Shown piece after piece: positions 8,321 through 18,392 of a stretch of DNA of 64,000 nucleotides. Position 1 is the stretch's first letter. The number at the start of each line of letters is the position of its first letter. A model generated the notes under the pieces. The model was not told the origin of the DNA, ran no database searches, and saw nothing but the letters and a program-made list of their open reading frames with translations. This DNA comes from Myxococcus xanthus. Lineage in GTDB: Bacteria > Myxococcota > Myxococcia > Myxococcales > Myxococcaceae. The stretch covers positions 1 through 64,000 of the forward strand of contig NZ_JABFNS010000001.1 of assembly GCF_013116825.1 (NCBI RefSeq), given 5' to 3'. The position numbers were made by a program, and so were the translations under genes.

Positions 8321-8998
8321 TCAGCGCTCCGGGAGCACGGTGCGGCCGGAGGGGTAGGCGGGCTCCACCTCCAGCACCACCATGGCCAGGGCCAGCACGC
8401 GCGACAGCGTCTCGCGCACCTGGTAGCGCCACGGCGTCGACCGTCCCTCGTCCGCGGCCACGCCCCACGCGTCGATGCCCACCGAGTTGGCGATGAACAG
8501 CGCCCGCGTCAGGTGGAAGTGCTGGGTGACGAGCACCGCCCGCTTCGTGCCGAACACCGTGGCGGCCCGCAGGCAGCTGTCATAGGTGGACAGGCCCGCT
8601 TCGTCGCCCAGGACCGCGCTTTCAGGCACGCCGTGCTCCACCAGGTAGCGCCGCATGGCGCGCGTCTCGTGGTGGAAGGGCTTCGTCTGGTCTCCACTGA
8701 CGAGCACCATCTGCACCTTGCCCTGCTGCCACAGCGCGATGGCCGCATCCAGCCGCTGGGCCAGCACGGGAGAGGGCACCGCGCCCCGCGCCAGACCCGC
8801 GCCGAACACCAACGCCACGGGCGCCTCGGGCGCCTCTTCCAGGGGGACGATGCGGTCCTGGTAGCTGAGGCGGACGAGGTGGGAGAGGGCGAGCAGCCCC
8901 AGCCCCCCCGCGGCGAGGACCGCGAGGCCTCTACGCAACCACACCCATCTCGCACCGCCTGGCTTCATGGACCCCGAGAACACCGGTAGAGGGGCCAT
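8321..8998 (-). CDS. SanA/YdcF-type DUF218 membrane protein
   Basis: A 225-residue protein. A single N-terminal membrane helix at about residues 24-42 is followed by a DUF218 domain. Family hallmarks are VALVFGAGL, QRLDAAIALW, LVSGDQ, E-T-R-AMRRYLVEHGVP and LVTQHFHLTRA. SanA-like proteins sit in the inner membrane with the domain outside and affect envelope permeability; their reaction is unsettled. An in-frame ATG at 8968 is an alternative start that would shorten the N-terminus by 10 residues. A single-domain receiver lies 48 bases upstream on the same strand. Confidence 0.8.
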   Translation of the reverse strand: MAPLPVFSGSMKPGGARWVWLRRGLAVLAAGGLGLLALSHLVRLSYQDRIVPLEEAPEAPVALVFGAGLARGAVPSPVLAQRLDAAIALWQQGKVQMVLVSGDQTKPFHHETRAMRRYLVEHGVPESAVLGDEAGLSTYDSCLRAATVFGTKRAVLVTQHFHLTRALFIANSVGIDAWGVAADEGRSTPWRYQVRETLSRVLALAMVVLEVEPAYPSGRTVLPER

Positions 8999-9046
8999 TG
9001 TGTTCCGGCCCCCCTCCTCGGGAAAGCCCAGAGCGACATCCCTGTC

Positions 9047-9475
9047 TCAGGAGAACGTGCCCGCCTGGGAGCCCGCCGGCTTTGGGGCGAATCGCTCGAT
9101 GGCCTCCAGCAACTGCCGGGGTTCCACGGGTTTCTTCAAGAACGCCGCCACGTTGTACGAAGACGCATAGACGGCCCGGTCTCTCGGATTCATCTCCGTC
9201 ATGCCCGCGGACAGGATGATGACGGGCACCTGGGCCAGCGCTTCACTCGTCTTGCGGGTGGTCAGCACCCGGTGTCCGTCCATGACAGGCAGGGCCATGT
9301 CCAGGACCATGAGGGCGGGGCGGGGAGGTTGGGCCAACTGCTCCAGGGCCTCCCGGCCGTTGCGCGCCACGCGCACCGCGTAGCCGTGCAGCTCCAGGTA
9401 GGCCTGAAGGGCCTCACAGATGTCCACGTCGTCTTCGACGATGAGCAGCGGACCGGATGACGTCTGAGCCACCAT
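9047..9475 (-). CDS. Stand-alone response-regulator receiver domain
   Basis: A 142-residue CheY-like receiver with no output domain. The acidic pocket is D15/D16 (IVEDD), the phospho-acceptor is D59 in MVLDMALP, the switch Ser is in IILSAG, and the conserved Lys is in LKKPV near residue 115. It would relay phosphate from a histidine kinase that is not encoded nearby. The start at 9475 places LLIVEDD at the usual distance from the N-terminus; an upstream ATG at 9520 is possible. It is divergent from atpG. Confidence 0.88.
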   Translation of the reverse strand: MVAQTSSGPLLIVEDDVDICEALQAYLELHGYAVRVARNGREALEQLAQPPRPALMVLDMALPVMDGHRVLTTRKTSEALAQVPVIILSAGMTEMNPRDRAVYASSYNVAAFLKKPVEPRQLLEAIERFAPKPAGSQAGTFS

Positions 9476-9690
9476 TCCCGCAAGGTAAGTCCGTGTCCTA
9501 CTGTGGGGAGGGGCTGTCAAGGGGGCTCGGCCGCCTGCCGTGTGTGGTGGGTCGGGCGATCGTCTGCCCGGCGGCGGCAGGCATCCGTTGACCGGCCCTC
9601 GCCCCGCCTATATAGGGGCCCCCGTCTTACCCTGCCCCGCCTTCCTTCAGGAGAAAGCGGGTCGAACGCCCCACAGGAGCTCCCCGGTCC

Positions 9691-10575
9691 ATGGCGTCCC
9701 TTCGCGACATTCGCAAGCGCATCCGCTCGGTGAAGAACACGCGTCAGATCACCAAGGCGATGAAGATGGTTTCCGCCGCGAAGCTCCGCAAGGCGCAGGA
9801 CGGCATCCTAGCGGCGCGTCCCTACGCGACGATGCTGGATCAAATCATCGCGGACCTGTCCTCCCGCGCCGGGGATGAGAGCCTCAGCCACCCGCTGCTC
9901 ACGGCCCGCCCGGTGAAGCGCGTGGAGCTGGTGCTCCTCACGTCGGACCGTGGCCTCGCCGGCGGCTTCAACTCCAACGTTATCCGCCGCGCCAACCGGT
10001 TCCTCTACGAGAACACGAACCTGGAGAGCATCCGCCTCTCCACCGTGGGCCGGAAGGGCCACGACTTCTTCCGCAACCGCGGCCAGAACATCCGCAAGGA
10101 CTTCGGCGGCCTGTACCAGCGCCTGAACTACCGCGCCGCCGCGGAGGTGGCCGAGGAGCTGGTGGCCAGCTACCTCAATGGCGAGGTGGACGCGGTTCAC
10201 ATCGTCTACAACGAGTTCGTCACCGCCATCTCCCAGACGGTGAAGGTCGCTCAGTTGCTGCCGCTGCAGACGCTGGGGACGCAGGAGCAGGCCTCGACGG
10301 CGGGCTCCACCGAGCTGGTGGACTTCAAGTACGAGCCGGACCGTCAGTCCGTGCTGGACCGCCTGGTGCCCCAGGCCGTCAACATCAAGCTCTACCGCGC
10401 CCTGCTGGAGAGCGTGGCCAGCGAGCACGGCGCCCGTATGAGCGCCATGGAGAACGCCACCTCCAACGCGACCGACATGATTGGCAGCCTGACGCTCACC
10501 TACAACCGCACGCGTCAGGCGGTCATCACCAAGGAACTGATGGAGATCGTCTCCGGCGCCGAGGCCCTGAAGTAG
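9691..10575 (+). CDS. atpG: ATP synthase gamma subunit
   Basis: The 294-residue central-stalk subunit of F1. The N-terminal helix ([17 protein letters not shown], then [14 protein letters not shown]) and the C-terminal helix (ERGA-type region, [11 protein letters not shown], then [14 protein letters not shown]) are both intact and form the rotor coiled coil. The length is typical. The start follows AGGAGCTCCCC. Unusually, atpA does not precede it: the upstream neighbour is a receiver gene on the other strand, so this is the first gene of its transcript. Confidence 0.97.
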   Translation: MASLRDIRKRIRSVKNTRQITKAMKMVSAAKLRKAQDGILAARPYATMLDQIIADLSSRAGDESLSHPLLTARPVKRVELVLLTSDRGLAGGFNSNVIRRANRFLYENTNLESIRLSTVGRKGHDFFRNRGQNIRKDFGGLYQRLNYRAAAEVAEELVASYLNGEVDAVHIVYNEFVTAISQTVKVAQLLPLQTLGTQEQASTAGSTELVDFKYEPDRQSVLDRLVPQAVNIKLYRALLESVASEHGARMSAMENATSNATDMIGSLTLTYNRTRQAVITKELMEIVSGAEALK

Positions 10576-10605
10576 GGCATTCGCGCAGCCGCGCCCCCGT
10601 CTCCT

Positions 10606-10634
10606 GGGCCCGCCTCGACTATCGAGGTGGGCCC
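10606..10634 (+). terminator. Hairpin after atpG
   Basis: Two 13-base arms, GGGCCCGCCTCGA and TCGAGGTGGGCCC, pair with one G-T wobble around the loop CTA, 30 bases after the atpG stop. It could terminate or attenuate transcription between atpG and atpD. No T-run follows, so partial read-through is plausible. Confidence 0.6.
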
Positions 10635-12399
<1,765 letters not shown>

Positions 12400-12430
12400 G
12401 CTGGGCGCTTCTCCTCCCGCAGAGGTCCCC

Positions 12431-13000
12431 ATGCGCCGTGCAGCGCTCGCCCTGGTCCTGATGTTCCTGGCTCCCTCCTCCGCCCTGGCGGAGGAGCGCA
12501 GGGGGCGGGCTCGGGTGAGCGCCAACGGGCTCTACAGCGTCCGCATGGTGGAAGCGGCGCAGGACCAGTGCCGGTTGGAGGTGACGCAGGAGAGCGGCCC
12601 CGTCTGGACGCTGACGCAGTGTCTGGGCACGGTGGACGACCTCTACTTCGTCTCCAACGACGGCGAGCGCGTCTGGGTGGTGTGGCCGCTGGTGGAGAAG
12701 GGCAAGGCCGCGGCGGAGCCGCGGACGAAGAAGTCGAAGGCGAAGAAGCCCAAGGGGCCTCCCGCCTGGGCGCGCGTGGTGGTGGCGGCGCAGTACGGGC
12801 GGGATGGCCAGCGGCTCCAGGAGAAGCGGCTGACCGAGTGGCTCAACACGCGGCAGCTCTCCGAGGTGCGCCAGCTCACCCACCACTTCAAGTGGCTGGA
12901 GGGCACGCTCGGCATCCCCGGCAAGGGGCCCCGGTTGACGGACGCCGGGGTGGTGGAGTTGGAGCCGGTGGGTGGAACCACCCGCCAGCTCACGTTCTGA
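12431..13000 (+). CDS. Secreted hypothetical protein inside the atp cluster
   Basis: A 189-residue protein with a clean signal peptide (about residues 1-20, ending SSALA before EERR), so it is exported. It has a basic Lys-rich segment near residue 100 (TKKSKAKKPKG) and is otherwise mixed alpha/beta. I recognise no family. It lies 31 bases after atpD and 21 bases before atpC on the same strand, so it is co-transcribed with ATP synthase genes even though its product leaves the cytoplasm. Confidence 0.7.
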   Translation: MRRAALALVLMFLAPSSALAEERRGRARVSANGLYSVRMVEAAQDQCRLEVTQESGPVWTLTQCLGTVDDLYFVSNDGERVWVVWPLVEKGKAAAEPRTKKSKAKKPKGPPAWARVVVAAQYGRDGQRLQEKRLTEWLNTRQLSEVRQLTHHFKWLEGTLGIPGKGPRLTDAGVVELEPVGGTTRQLTF

Positions 13001-13021
13001 TTCGGTTGTGCGAGGAGCCTC

Positions 13022-13432
13022 ATGGCCAAGCTGACTGTGGAGATTGTCACCCCCGAGAAGCGCATCCTGTCGGTGCAGGCCGACGAGGCGGTTGTTCCTG
13101 GCGGCCGGGGCCTGTTCGGCGTGCGGCCGGGGCACACCCCGTTCCTGTCGCTGATGGAGCCGGGCGCGCTGACGCTGATCGAGGGTGGCCGGCGTGAGTC
13201 CTACTTCGTCGCGGGCGGCTTCGTGGAAGTGGGCAACGACAAGGTGCTGGTGCTCGCCGACGCGGCCGAGCCCGTCACGGGCATCGACGTGGAGGGCGCC
13301 CGTCGCCGCATGGCCGAGGCGCAGGAGCGCATGAAGGGCATGTCCTCCGAGGACGCGCGCTTCGAGCTCGAGCAGGCCACGGTGCGCCGCGAGGCCGCCC
13401 GTATCGGCGCCGCCGGCACCGCGCGCGCGTAG
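13022..13432 (+). CDS. atpC: ATP synthase epsilon subunit
   Basis: The 136-residue F1 epsilon subunit. The N-terminal beta-sandwich shows VEIVTPEKRILSVQADEAVVPG and LFGVRPGHTPFLS, and the C-terminal helical hairpin runs from about residue 88 (EGARRRMAEAQER). It couples the rotor and inhibits ATP hydrolysis. The start follows GAGGAGCCTC. A perfect hairpin lies 22 bases after the stop and closes the atp transcript. Confidence 0.95.
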   Translation: MAKLTVEIVTPEKRILSVQADEAVVPGGRGLFGVRPGHTPFLSLMEPGALTLIEGGRRESYFVAGGFVEVGNDKVLVLADAAEPVTGIDVEGARRRMAEAQERMKGMSSEDARFELEQATVRREAARIGAAGTARA

Positions 13433-13453
13433 GCTTCTCCCCCGCTTCACCGC

Positions 13454-13476
13454 CCAGGAGCGTCCCGCGCTCCTGG
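13454..13476 (+). terminator. Hairpin terminator after atpC
   Basis: A perfect 9-base-pair stem (CCAGGAGCG with CGCTCCTGG) around the loop TCCCG, just downstream of the atpC stop. The remaining bases to 13731 hold no convincing gene. Confidence 0.65.
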
Positions 13477-13731
13477 CGTCCCTGGCGTGGCACCCGGGCT
13501 CCCCTTGAGCGGAGCCGGTGTCCGCTTCTGTTTCCGTGACGGTGCCCCCCCCCTTTGGGGTGGCGCCTCCGGAACAGGCTTCCCGGTCCGCACCTCGCTT
13601 CACAATGCCCCCAGGGGCCTGGCTGCGTTCGCCTCCGGGCCTTCGCGCGGGCGCGGCGGCCTCCTGTCAGCGGCTGTCCTCGGTCGCAGTAGCTCCACTG
13701 TCAGTGCTGCTTCCATTTGACGGTCCGGATT

Positions 13732-13758
13732 TTAAGATGCATCTACAATGCATCTTAA
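13732..13758 (+). promoter_or_regulatory. NsrR-type operator upstream of the NO-defence operon
   Basis: A perfect inverted repeat of 11-base arms, TTAAGATGCAT and ATGCATCTTAA, separated by CTACA. Its core reads AAGATGCAT and ATGCATCTT in the 11-1-11 arrangement known for NsrR sites. It lies 29 bases before the haemoglobin start and overlaps a TACAAT (-10-like) at 13744-13749. A TTGACG lies at 13717-13722, although 21 bases apart is long. The gene encoding an NsrR-type protein is the third of the operon, which strongly suggests autoregulation by nitric oxide. Confidence 0.88.
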
Positions 13759-13787
13759 GGCCCATGCCGGGCGATAGGAGCGGCACC

Positions 13788-14168
13788 ATGAGCGTGATGG
13801 CGGAGAAGAGTGTCTACGAGCAGCTGGGTGGAGAGCCGGCGATGGCGGCGGCGGTGGAGGTCTTCTACCGGAAGGTGCTGGCGGACGAGCACATCAGCCA
13901 CTTCTTCGAGGACGTGGACATGGAGCGCCAGGCCGCGAAGCAGAAGGCGTTCCTGACGATGGTGACGGGGGGGCCGGTCCACTACTCGGGCAAGGACATG
14001 CGCGCGGGCCACGCGCCTCTGGTGAAGCGTGGGCTGAATGACTCGCACTTCGACGCGGTGGCGGGCCACCTGAAGGCGACGCTGGAGGAGCTGGGCGTGG
14101 CCGCGCCGCTGGTGGCGAAGGTGATGACCATCGCGGAGAGCGCCCGCGCGGACGTCCTGGGACGCTGA
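13788..14168 (+). CDS. Group I truncated haemoglobin
   Basis: A 126-residue 2/2 globin. YEQLGGEPAM opens the fold, Tyr28 (VFYRKV) matches the distal B10 Tyr, and His75 in MRAGHAPL aligns with the proximal haem ligand of mycobacterial trHbN. The FDAVAGHL helix follows. Family members oxidise NO to nitrate when supplied with electrons. AGGAG sits 8 bases before the ATG, and an NsrR-type operator lies upstream. The next gene, 15 bases on, encodes a flavin/iron-sulfur reductase that is the natural electron donor. Confidence 0.92.
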   Translation: MSVMAEKSVYEQLGGEPAMAAAVEVFYRKVLADEHISHFFEDVDMERQAAKQKAFLTMVTGGPVHYSGKDMRAGHAPLVKRGLNDSHFDAVAGHLKATLEELGVAAPLVAKVMTIAESARADVLGR

Positions 14169-14183
14169 CCCGAGGAGCACGCC

Positions 14184-15182
14184 ATGGCCAAGGTCAAGCA
14201 CGAGTCTGACTGGTATCCGCTGGAGTCTGGAGAGAGTGTGCTGGACGCGCTGCTGCGCCAGGGCGTCTCCATTCCGAACGCGTGCCGCGCGGGGGCCTGC
14301 CAGTCCTGCCTGATGCGGGCCGTGGCGGGGACGGTTCCAGAGGCCGCGCAGGTGGGGCTGAAGGACACGCTCCGGGCACAGGGCTACTTCCTCGCCTGTG
14401 CCTGCCGGCCTCCAGAGGGCACGCAGCTGGAAGTCACCGGCGCGGAGGCGCTGCGCATCCCCGCGCGCATCCAGGCGCTGTCGTCGCTGTCCACCAGCGT
14501 CCTTCGTGTGCGGCTGGTGACGGACAGCCCGCTGGCGTACCACGCGGGGCAGTACATCTCCCTGGTGCGCGAGGACGGGCTGGCCCGCAGTTATTCGCTG
14601 GCCAGCCTGCCTCATGAAGATGCCTTGGAGTTGCATGTGCGGCTCCAGCCGGGCGGGGCGATGAGTGGCTGGCTGGCGCAGGACGCACGGCCGGGAGACA
14701 GACTCCAGGTGCAGGGCCCGGCGGGGAGTTGCTTCTATGTGCCGGGCCGGCCCGAGCAGCCCTTGTTGCTGGCGGGCACGGGCACGGGGCTGGCGCCGCT
14801 GTACGGCATCGTCCGCGACGCGCTGGCCGCAGGCCACTCGGGGCCCATCTGGCTCTTCCACGGCGCTCGGACGCCCGAGGGGCTCTACCTCACCTCCGAG
14901 CTGCGGGCGCTGGCGGAGCAGCATCCTCAGTTCCGCTATCGTCCGGGCGTGTTGGAAGGCGGCAGCCGGGACGTGGCCGAGGGCGCGCTCGATGTGCTCA
15001 TCCGCGCCGAATGCCCGAAGCCGCTGGGCTGGCGCGCATGGCTCTGCGGAGACGGGCCATTGGTGCTATCCCTTCGAAAGAAGCTGTTCCTGGCCGGGCT
15101 CTCGCTGAAAGACCTCCACACGGATGCCTTCTTGCCGAGCGTTCCGACAGGGCAGCGTAGTTCCGACGCCGGAGCCCGCTGA
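14184..15182 (+). CDS. Ferredoxin-NAD(P)H reductase, haemoglobin partner
   Basis: A 332-residue electron-transfer protein. A [2Fe-2S] domain comes first: C34-X4-C39-X2-C42, with the fourth Cys at 72 or 74. Then come a flavin domain with the ARSYSLAS motif (RxYS) and an NAD(P)H domain with GTGTGLAPLYG. Electrons would flow NAD(P)H to FAD to [2Fe-2S] to the haemoglobin. Together the two genes rebuild what flavohaemoglobin Hmp does in one chain. The stop at 15180-15182 is one base before the regulator's GTG. Confidence 0.9.
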   Translation: MAKVKHESDWYPLESGESVLDALLRQGVSIPNACRAGACQSCLMRAVAGTVPEAAQVGLKDTLRAQGYFLACACRPPEGTQLEVTGAEALRIPARIQALSSLSTSVLRVRLVTDSPLAYHAGQYISLVREDGLARSYSLASLPHEDALELHVRLQPGGAMSGWLAQDARPGDRLQVQGPAGSCFYVPGRPEQPLLLAGTGTGLAPLYGIVRDALAAGHSGPIWLFHGARTPEGLYLTSELRALAEQHPQFRYRPGVLEGGSRDVAEGALDVLIRAECPKPLGWRAWLCGDGPLVLSLRKKLFLAGLSLKDLHTDAFLPSVPTGQRSSDAGAR

Positions 15183-15183
15183 C

Positions 15184-15630
15184 GTGCACCTCACCCTCCA
15201 TGCCGACTACTCGCTGCGGGTGCTGCTCTACCTGGCCACGCGCACGGGGCGGCCCGTCTCCACGCAGGAGATGGCGGATGCGTACGGCATCTCCAAGCAC
15301 CACCTGGTGCGCGTGGTGCAGACGCTGGCCGGGCAGGGGGTGGTGGACGCGCGAGCGGGCCGCTCTGGCGGCGTGGTGCTGGCGCGCGCGCCAGCGGACA
15401 TCCGGGTGGGGAGCGTGCTGCGCGCCGCGGAGCCGGACTTCCACCTGGTGGAGTGCTTCGACCGGGAGCGAAACGCCTGTCCCATCGCTCCCGCTTGTGG
15501 GCTCAAGGGCGTCCTGGACGAAGCGCGCGAGGCGTTCCTCGCGGTGCTGGACCGGTACACGCTGGCGGACCTGCTCAGCCGCTCGCGCCCGAACCTGCAG
15601 GACTACTTCCTTCCCTCCTCCGAGCCATGA
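15184..15630 (+). CDS. nsrR: Rrf2-family NO-sensing repressor, NsrR type
   Basis: A 148-residue winged-helix regulator. The start GTG (HLTLHADYSLRVLLYLA) gives the standard family N-terminus. The recognition helix includes YGISKHHLVRVV. Three cysteines, C91, C99 and C105 (ECFDRERNAC then PIAPAC), ligate a [4Fe-4S] cluster in NsrR; the spacing closely matches NsrR rather than IscR. Cluster nitrosylation releases DNA. A matching operator lies at 13732-13758. The stop overlaps the next start by ATGA. Confidence 0.88.
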   Translation: MHLTLHADYSLRVLLYLATRTGRPVSTQEMADAYGISKHHLVRVVQTLAGQGVVDARAGRSGGVVLARAPADIRVGSVLRAAEPDFHLVECFDRERNACPIAPACGLKGVLDEAREAFLAVLDRYTLADLLSRSRPNLQDYFLPSSEP

Positions 15631-15887
15631 TGTCCGGCACGCTGGAGCTGTTTCATCGCATCGCGGATGCACCCTCCGCGCAGGCCCGGCGATACATCGT
15701 GGACTACGCGCTGGAGGACCGCGTGCGCTTCCGCAACGTGGCCTTCAACGAGGCGGAAGCGGACTGGCGCAAACATGGCGGACATACCACGCCCGCGCTC
15801 TGGGATGGCACGCATCTGCATCAGGGCGCGCAGGCGGTGATGGCGCGCTTGCAGGCCGTCGTCAACCTGGGCCGCGACGACGCATGA
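15627..15887 (+). CDS. Thioredoxin-fold-like protein without a CxxC
   Basis: An 86-residue protein, last of the NO-defence operon and translationally coupled to nsrR (ATGATG overlaps the stop; the start may be 15627 or 15630). The order beta-alpha-beta (LELFHRIADAP, then ARRYIVDYALEDRV, then FRNVAF) and GGHTTPALWDG with a cis-Pro-like TP resemble glutaredoxin or GST N-terminal folds. The position where Cys-X-X-Cys would stand reads DAPSAQ, so redox activity through that site is not expected. Function unknown. Confidence 0.6.
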   Translation: MMSGTLELFHRIADAPSAQARRYIVDYALEDRVRFRNVAFNEAEADWRKHGGHTTPALWDGTHLHQGAQAVMARLQAVVNLGRDDA

Positions 15888-16247
15888 AGCAACGGGCGCG
15901 CGTGTGCTGACACCCGCGCGCTGGTGCCACCTGCGCGTCCCTCGTGCGCCATTCCCGTCGTGCGCGAAGCTTCGAGAGTTGGACACGTGTACAGGTGCGC
16001 GGATGCGTGCACCCTCCGAGGCTTGCCGCGCCCGTGTTGGTTGCGGTAGTCAGCCCACCCCGCGCTGCGATCCACGAGGCGCCAGGGATGGAGGGTGGAC
16101 GGTGAAGAATCCGAGCGGCGGAGTTTCGAGGACGGCTGTAGCGCGCTCGTCAAGCCCCGGCATGATTCTTCCCGCTCCGGCTCGCGGATGTTTCACGGGT
16201 TTCTCTCGGCCGTTCTGGCCTGAGCGTCGGTTAATCTCCACGACCCC
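15888..16247 (+). other. Intergenic region, no gene recognised
   Basis: A stretch between the NO operon and the ADP-ribosylglycohydrolase. Frames here lack family resemblance. It presumably contains the promoter of the following gene; I cannot assign hexamers with confidence. Confidence 0.4.
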
Positions 16248-17276
16248 ATGTCGCTGACTCCCGCCGAGCGCCAGGACAGGTTCCATGCGGCGTTCGTGGG
16301 GCTCGCCATCGGTGATGCGCTCGGCTTTCCGCTGCGCGGCATTCCACCGGCGAGCCTCACGCGGCTGCCCGGCCTTGCCGAAGACTTCGCGCCTCGTCCA
16401 CGCGGCAAGTTCGCCAAGGGCCAGTTCAGCGACGACACGCAACTGCTGCTCGCGGCGGCGGAGAGCGTCATCCGCGAGGGCAAGGTGGACGGCCGCAGCG
16501 CGGCGGCGCACCTGGCGTGGCTGTGGCAGGAGGGCATCATCCTCCAGCCGCCCAAGAGCCTGGCGGAAGCGCTGCAGCGGCTGGCCAGCGGCGTGCCGTG
16601 GATGAGCGCGGGCGCGTCCCTGGGGACGCGCTGCCATTCGGTGCTCAGCCGCGCGCTGGTGGTGGGCCTGCTGGAGAGCGGCCACCGCGCGCGCCTGCCG
16701 CATGACGCGGGCGTGCTCACCATCATCACGCACAAGGATCCGGTGTGCGCGGCGGCGGCCGCCGCTTTCGCGCAGGCCGCGGCGCTGGGCATGGAAGCGG
16801 AGCCGCTGACACCCGCGGCCTTCTGCGAGGAGCTGGCGCTGGCGGCGGCCGTGCACGACAAGGGGCTGGCCGAGGAGGTGCGCCACCTGCCGCGCCTGCT
16901 CACGTGGGACACCGCGCGCGCGCTGACGCAGCTGCGCAAGGTGGGCGTGCCCCCCAGCGAGCTGAAGGGCGTGGACGGGCTGCCGCCGCACGTGGTGCCG
17001 GTGCTGCTGACGTCGCTGTTCGCCATCCTCAAGGTGCCGCACGACTTCCGGGAGGCGGTGGCCCTCACGCTGCGCTGCGGCGGCGAGGCGGACGTGGCCG
17101 CGGCGCTGACGGGCGCGCTGCTGGGCGCCCACCTGGGGACGCGCGCCATCCCCGCGCGGCTGCGCAAGCAGGTGTTGTACTCCGAAAACCTGATGGATAC
17201 GGCGGACCGCCTCTTCCGCGCCCATCAGGTCCGCGAGACGCTGGCCACCGCCCTGTCGCACCGCCGTCGCCGCTGA
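16248..17276 (+). CDS. ADP-ribosylglycohydrolase-family protein
   Basis: A 342-residue cytoplasmic, all-helical enzyme of the DraG/ARH family. The fingerprint is GLAIGDALGFPLRG near residue 17 and the metal-binding FSDDTQLLLAA near residue 62. Further acidic positions expected near the C-terminus of the fold are less obvious: GEADVAAALTGALLGAHLGT aligns with the usual G-D-x-D/T block but shows EADVA. Family members remove ADP-ribose from Arg, Ser or DNA, or act on related conjugates. The substrate cannot be told from sequence and no nitrogenase genes are nearby. Confidence 0.82.
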   Translation: MSLTPAERQDRFHAAFVGLAIGDALGFPLRGIPPASLTRLPGLAEDFAPRPRGKFAKGQFSDDTQLLLAAAESVIREGKVDGRSAAAHLAWLWQEGIILQPPKSLAEALQRLASGVPWMSAGASLGTRCHSVLSRALVVGLLESGHRARLPHDAGVLTIITHKDPVCAAAAAAFAQAAALGMEAEPLTPAAFCEELALAAAVHDKGLAEEVRHLPRLLTWDTARALTQLRKVGVPPSELKGVDGLPPHVVPVLLTSLFAILKVPHDFREAVALTLRCGGEADVAAALTGALLGAHLGTRAIPARLRKQVLYSENLMDTADRLFRAHQVRETLATALSHRRRR

Positions 17277-17439
17277 GCGCGAGGGCAGGGCAGGCAGGCG
17301 GGCGCCGGCGCGCATTGCCCCGGGGCTTCACTGGAGGGAGCGTCCTGCCCACCTTGTGCGGAGGAGCGGGCCGCAAGGATGCCAGGCAGGCATGGGAGCG
17401 CACGTGTGGCCCGCGGAGTCATCGCAGGAGGCGCACGTC

Positions 17440-17844
17440 GTGGATCTCGAATCGGAACGCCTGGAGCGAAGTCAATTGGAGACGCTCTCCACGGCGGAGC
17501 TCATCCGGCATGCCTTGGCGGAGACGCGCCTGCTGGTGCGCGCCGAGGTGATGCACGCCAAGAAGGAGCTGCGTGAGGAGCTGAAGGCCGCGCGTACCGC
17601 GGGCATCCTCCTGGGGGCGGGCGCGGTGCTGGCGCTCACGGCGCTGGCCGTCCTCTTCGTCGCGCTGGGGCTGGCCCTGCCCATGGCCCAGGCGCTGGGC
17701 GTGCTGGTGGTGGGGGTGGTGCTCCTGGCGATTGCCGGCGTCTTGCTCTTCTTGGGCCGCAAGCGCGTGCCCAAGAAGCCGCTGCCGCACACACAGGAGC
17801 GCTTGAAGACGGACTACCAGCTCACGCGGGAGACGCTGCAATGA
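17440..17844 (+). CDS. Phage-holin-superfamily-like membrane protein
   Basis: A 134-residue protein with a charged N-terminal helix (residues 1-50) and two adjacent membrane helices (about 54-76 and 81-105), then a basic tail RKRVPKKPLP. This is the layout of the Actinobacterial holin-X/phage-holin 3 superfamily, which in chromosomes is usually an envelope protein and not lytic. The GTG at 17440 was chosen because GCAGGAGG lies 8 bases upstream; a longer frame begins at 17392 with a weaker site. It overlaps the next gene by ATGA. Confidence 0.72.
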   Translation: MDLESERLERSQLETLSTAELIRHALAETRLLVRAEVMHAKKELREELKAARTAGILLGAGAVLALTALAVLFVALGLALPMAQALGVLVVGVVLLAIAGVLLFLGRKRVPKKPLPHTQERLKTDYQLTRETLQ

Positions 17845-18362
17845 ATGGCAACGACCGCGACGCAGGCGAGCCCTCTGCCATCGAGCGGCGGCATGAGGAC
17901 CACCGCATCACCCGGGGCATGGGGGACCGCAAGCAGGTGGAGGAGACGGCTGACCGCATCCGAGACGAGCTGATGCTCACGTTGGCGGAGTTGGACAGGC
18001 GACGCATGCGCGCGCTCGACGTTCGCTACCACGCGCGGCAGCACCGCGCCGAGTTGATGGCCGCGTGCGCCGCGCTGTTGACGGCGGTAGGTTTGGGCGT
18101 GGGTTACGCGGTGTACCGCGCGCGCAACCGCGACGAGATTCTGCGCCGCAAGCGCCGCAAGGCCCTGGCGCGTGCATGGGAGCACCCGGACCGCGTGGCC
18201 TCCAGCGCGGAGCCGCGCCCGCTGGGCGCGGAGCTGGGGAGAAAGCTCGTCCTCATCTTCGCCAGTACGCTCGCCACCGCGGTTGCACGAAACGCGGTGA
18301 TGACACTGGTTCCCGCGCGCCGCGTCCCCGCTTCCACTCAGGGGATTTATAAGAATACATAA
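17841..18362 (+). CDS. DUF3618-like membrane protein
   Basis: A 173-residue protein. The N-terminal amphipathic segment ETADRIRDELMLTLAEL is the usual start of DUF3618, which commonly follows holin-like genes. One hydrophobic stretch lies at about residues 73-92 (AACAALLTAVGLGVGYAVY), then basic residues, then a second weaker hydrophobic helix near 135-155. Function unknown; an envelope role together with its partner is inferred from the recurring pairing. It ends in AT-rich DNA just upstream of cydA. Confidence 0.65.
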   Translation: MNGNDRDAGEPSAIERRHEDHRITRGMGDRKQVEETADRIRDELMLTLAELDRRRMRALDVRYHARQHRAELMAACAALLTAVGLGVGYAVYRARNRDEILRRKRRKALARAWEHPDRVASSAEPRPLGAELGRKLVLIFASTLATAVARNAVMTLVPARRVPASTQGIYKNT

Positions 18363-18392
18363 TTGCATCAAAATGAGGCATAAACCATTCTG

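Noticed and set aside
17440-17844. Phage lysis holin and prophage remnant
   Set aside because: Holin-superfamily proteins occur as chromosomal envelope proteins next to DUF3618, as here. No other phage genes are present.
18350-18392. A second NsrR-like site before cydA
   Set aside because: The AT-rich leader contains one half-site-like AATTGCATCAA, but the paired half is imperfect and the spacing differs by three bases from the NsrR arrangement. Not strong enough to call.
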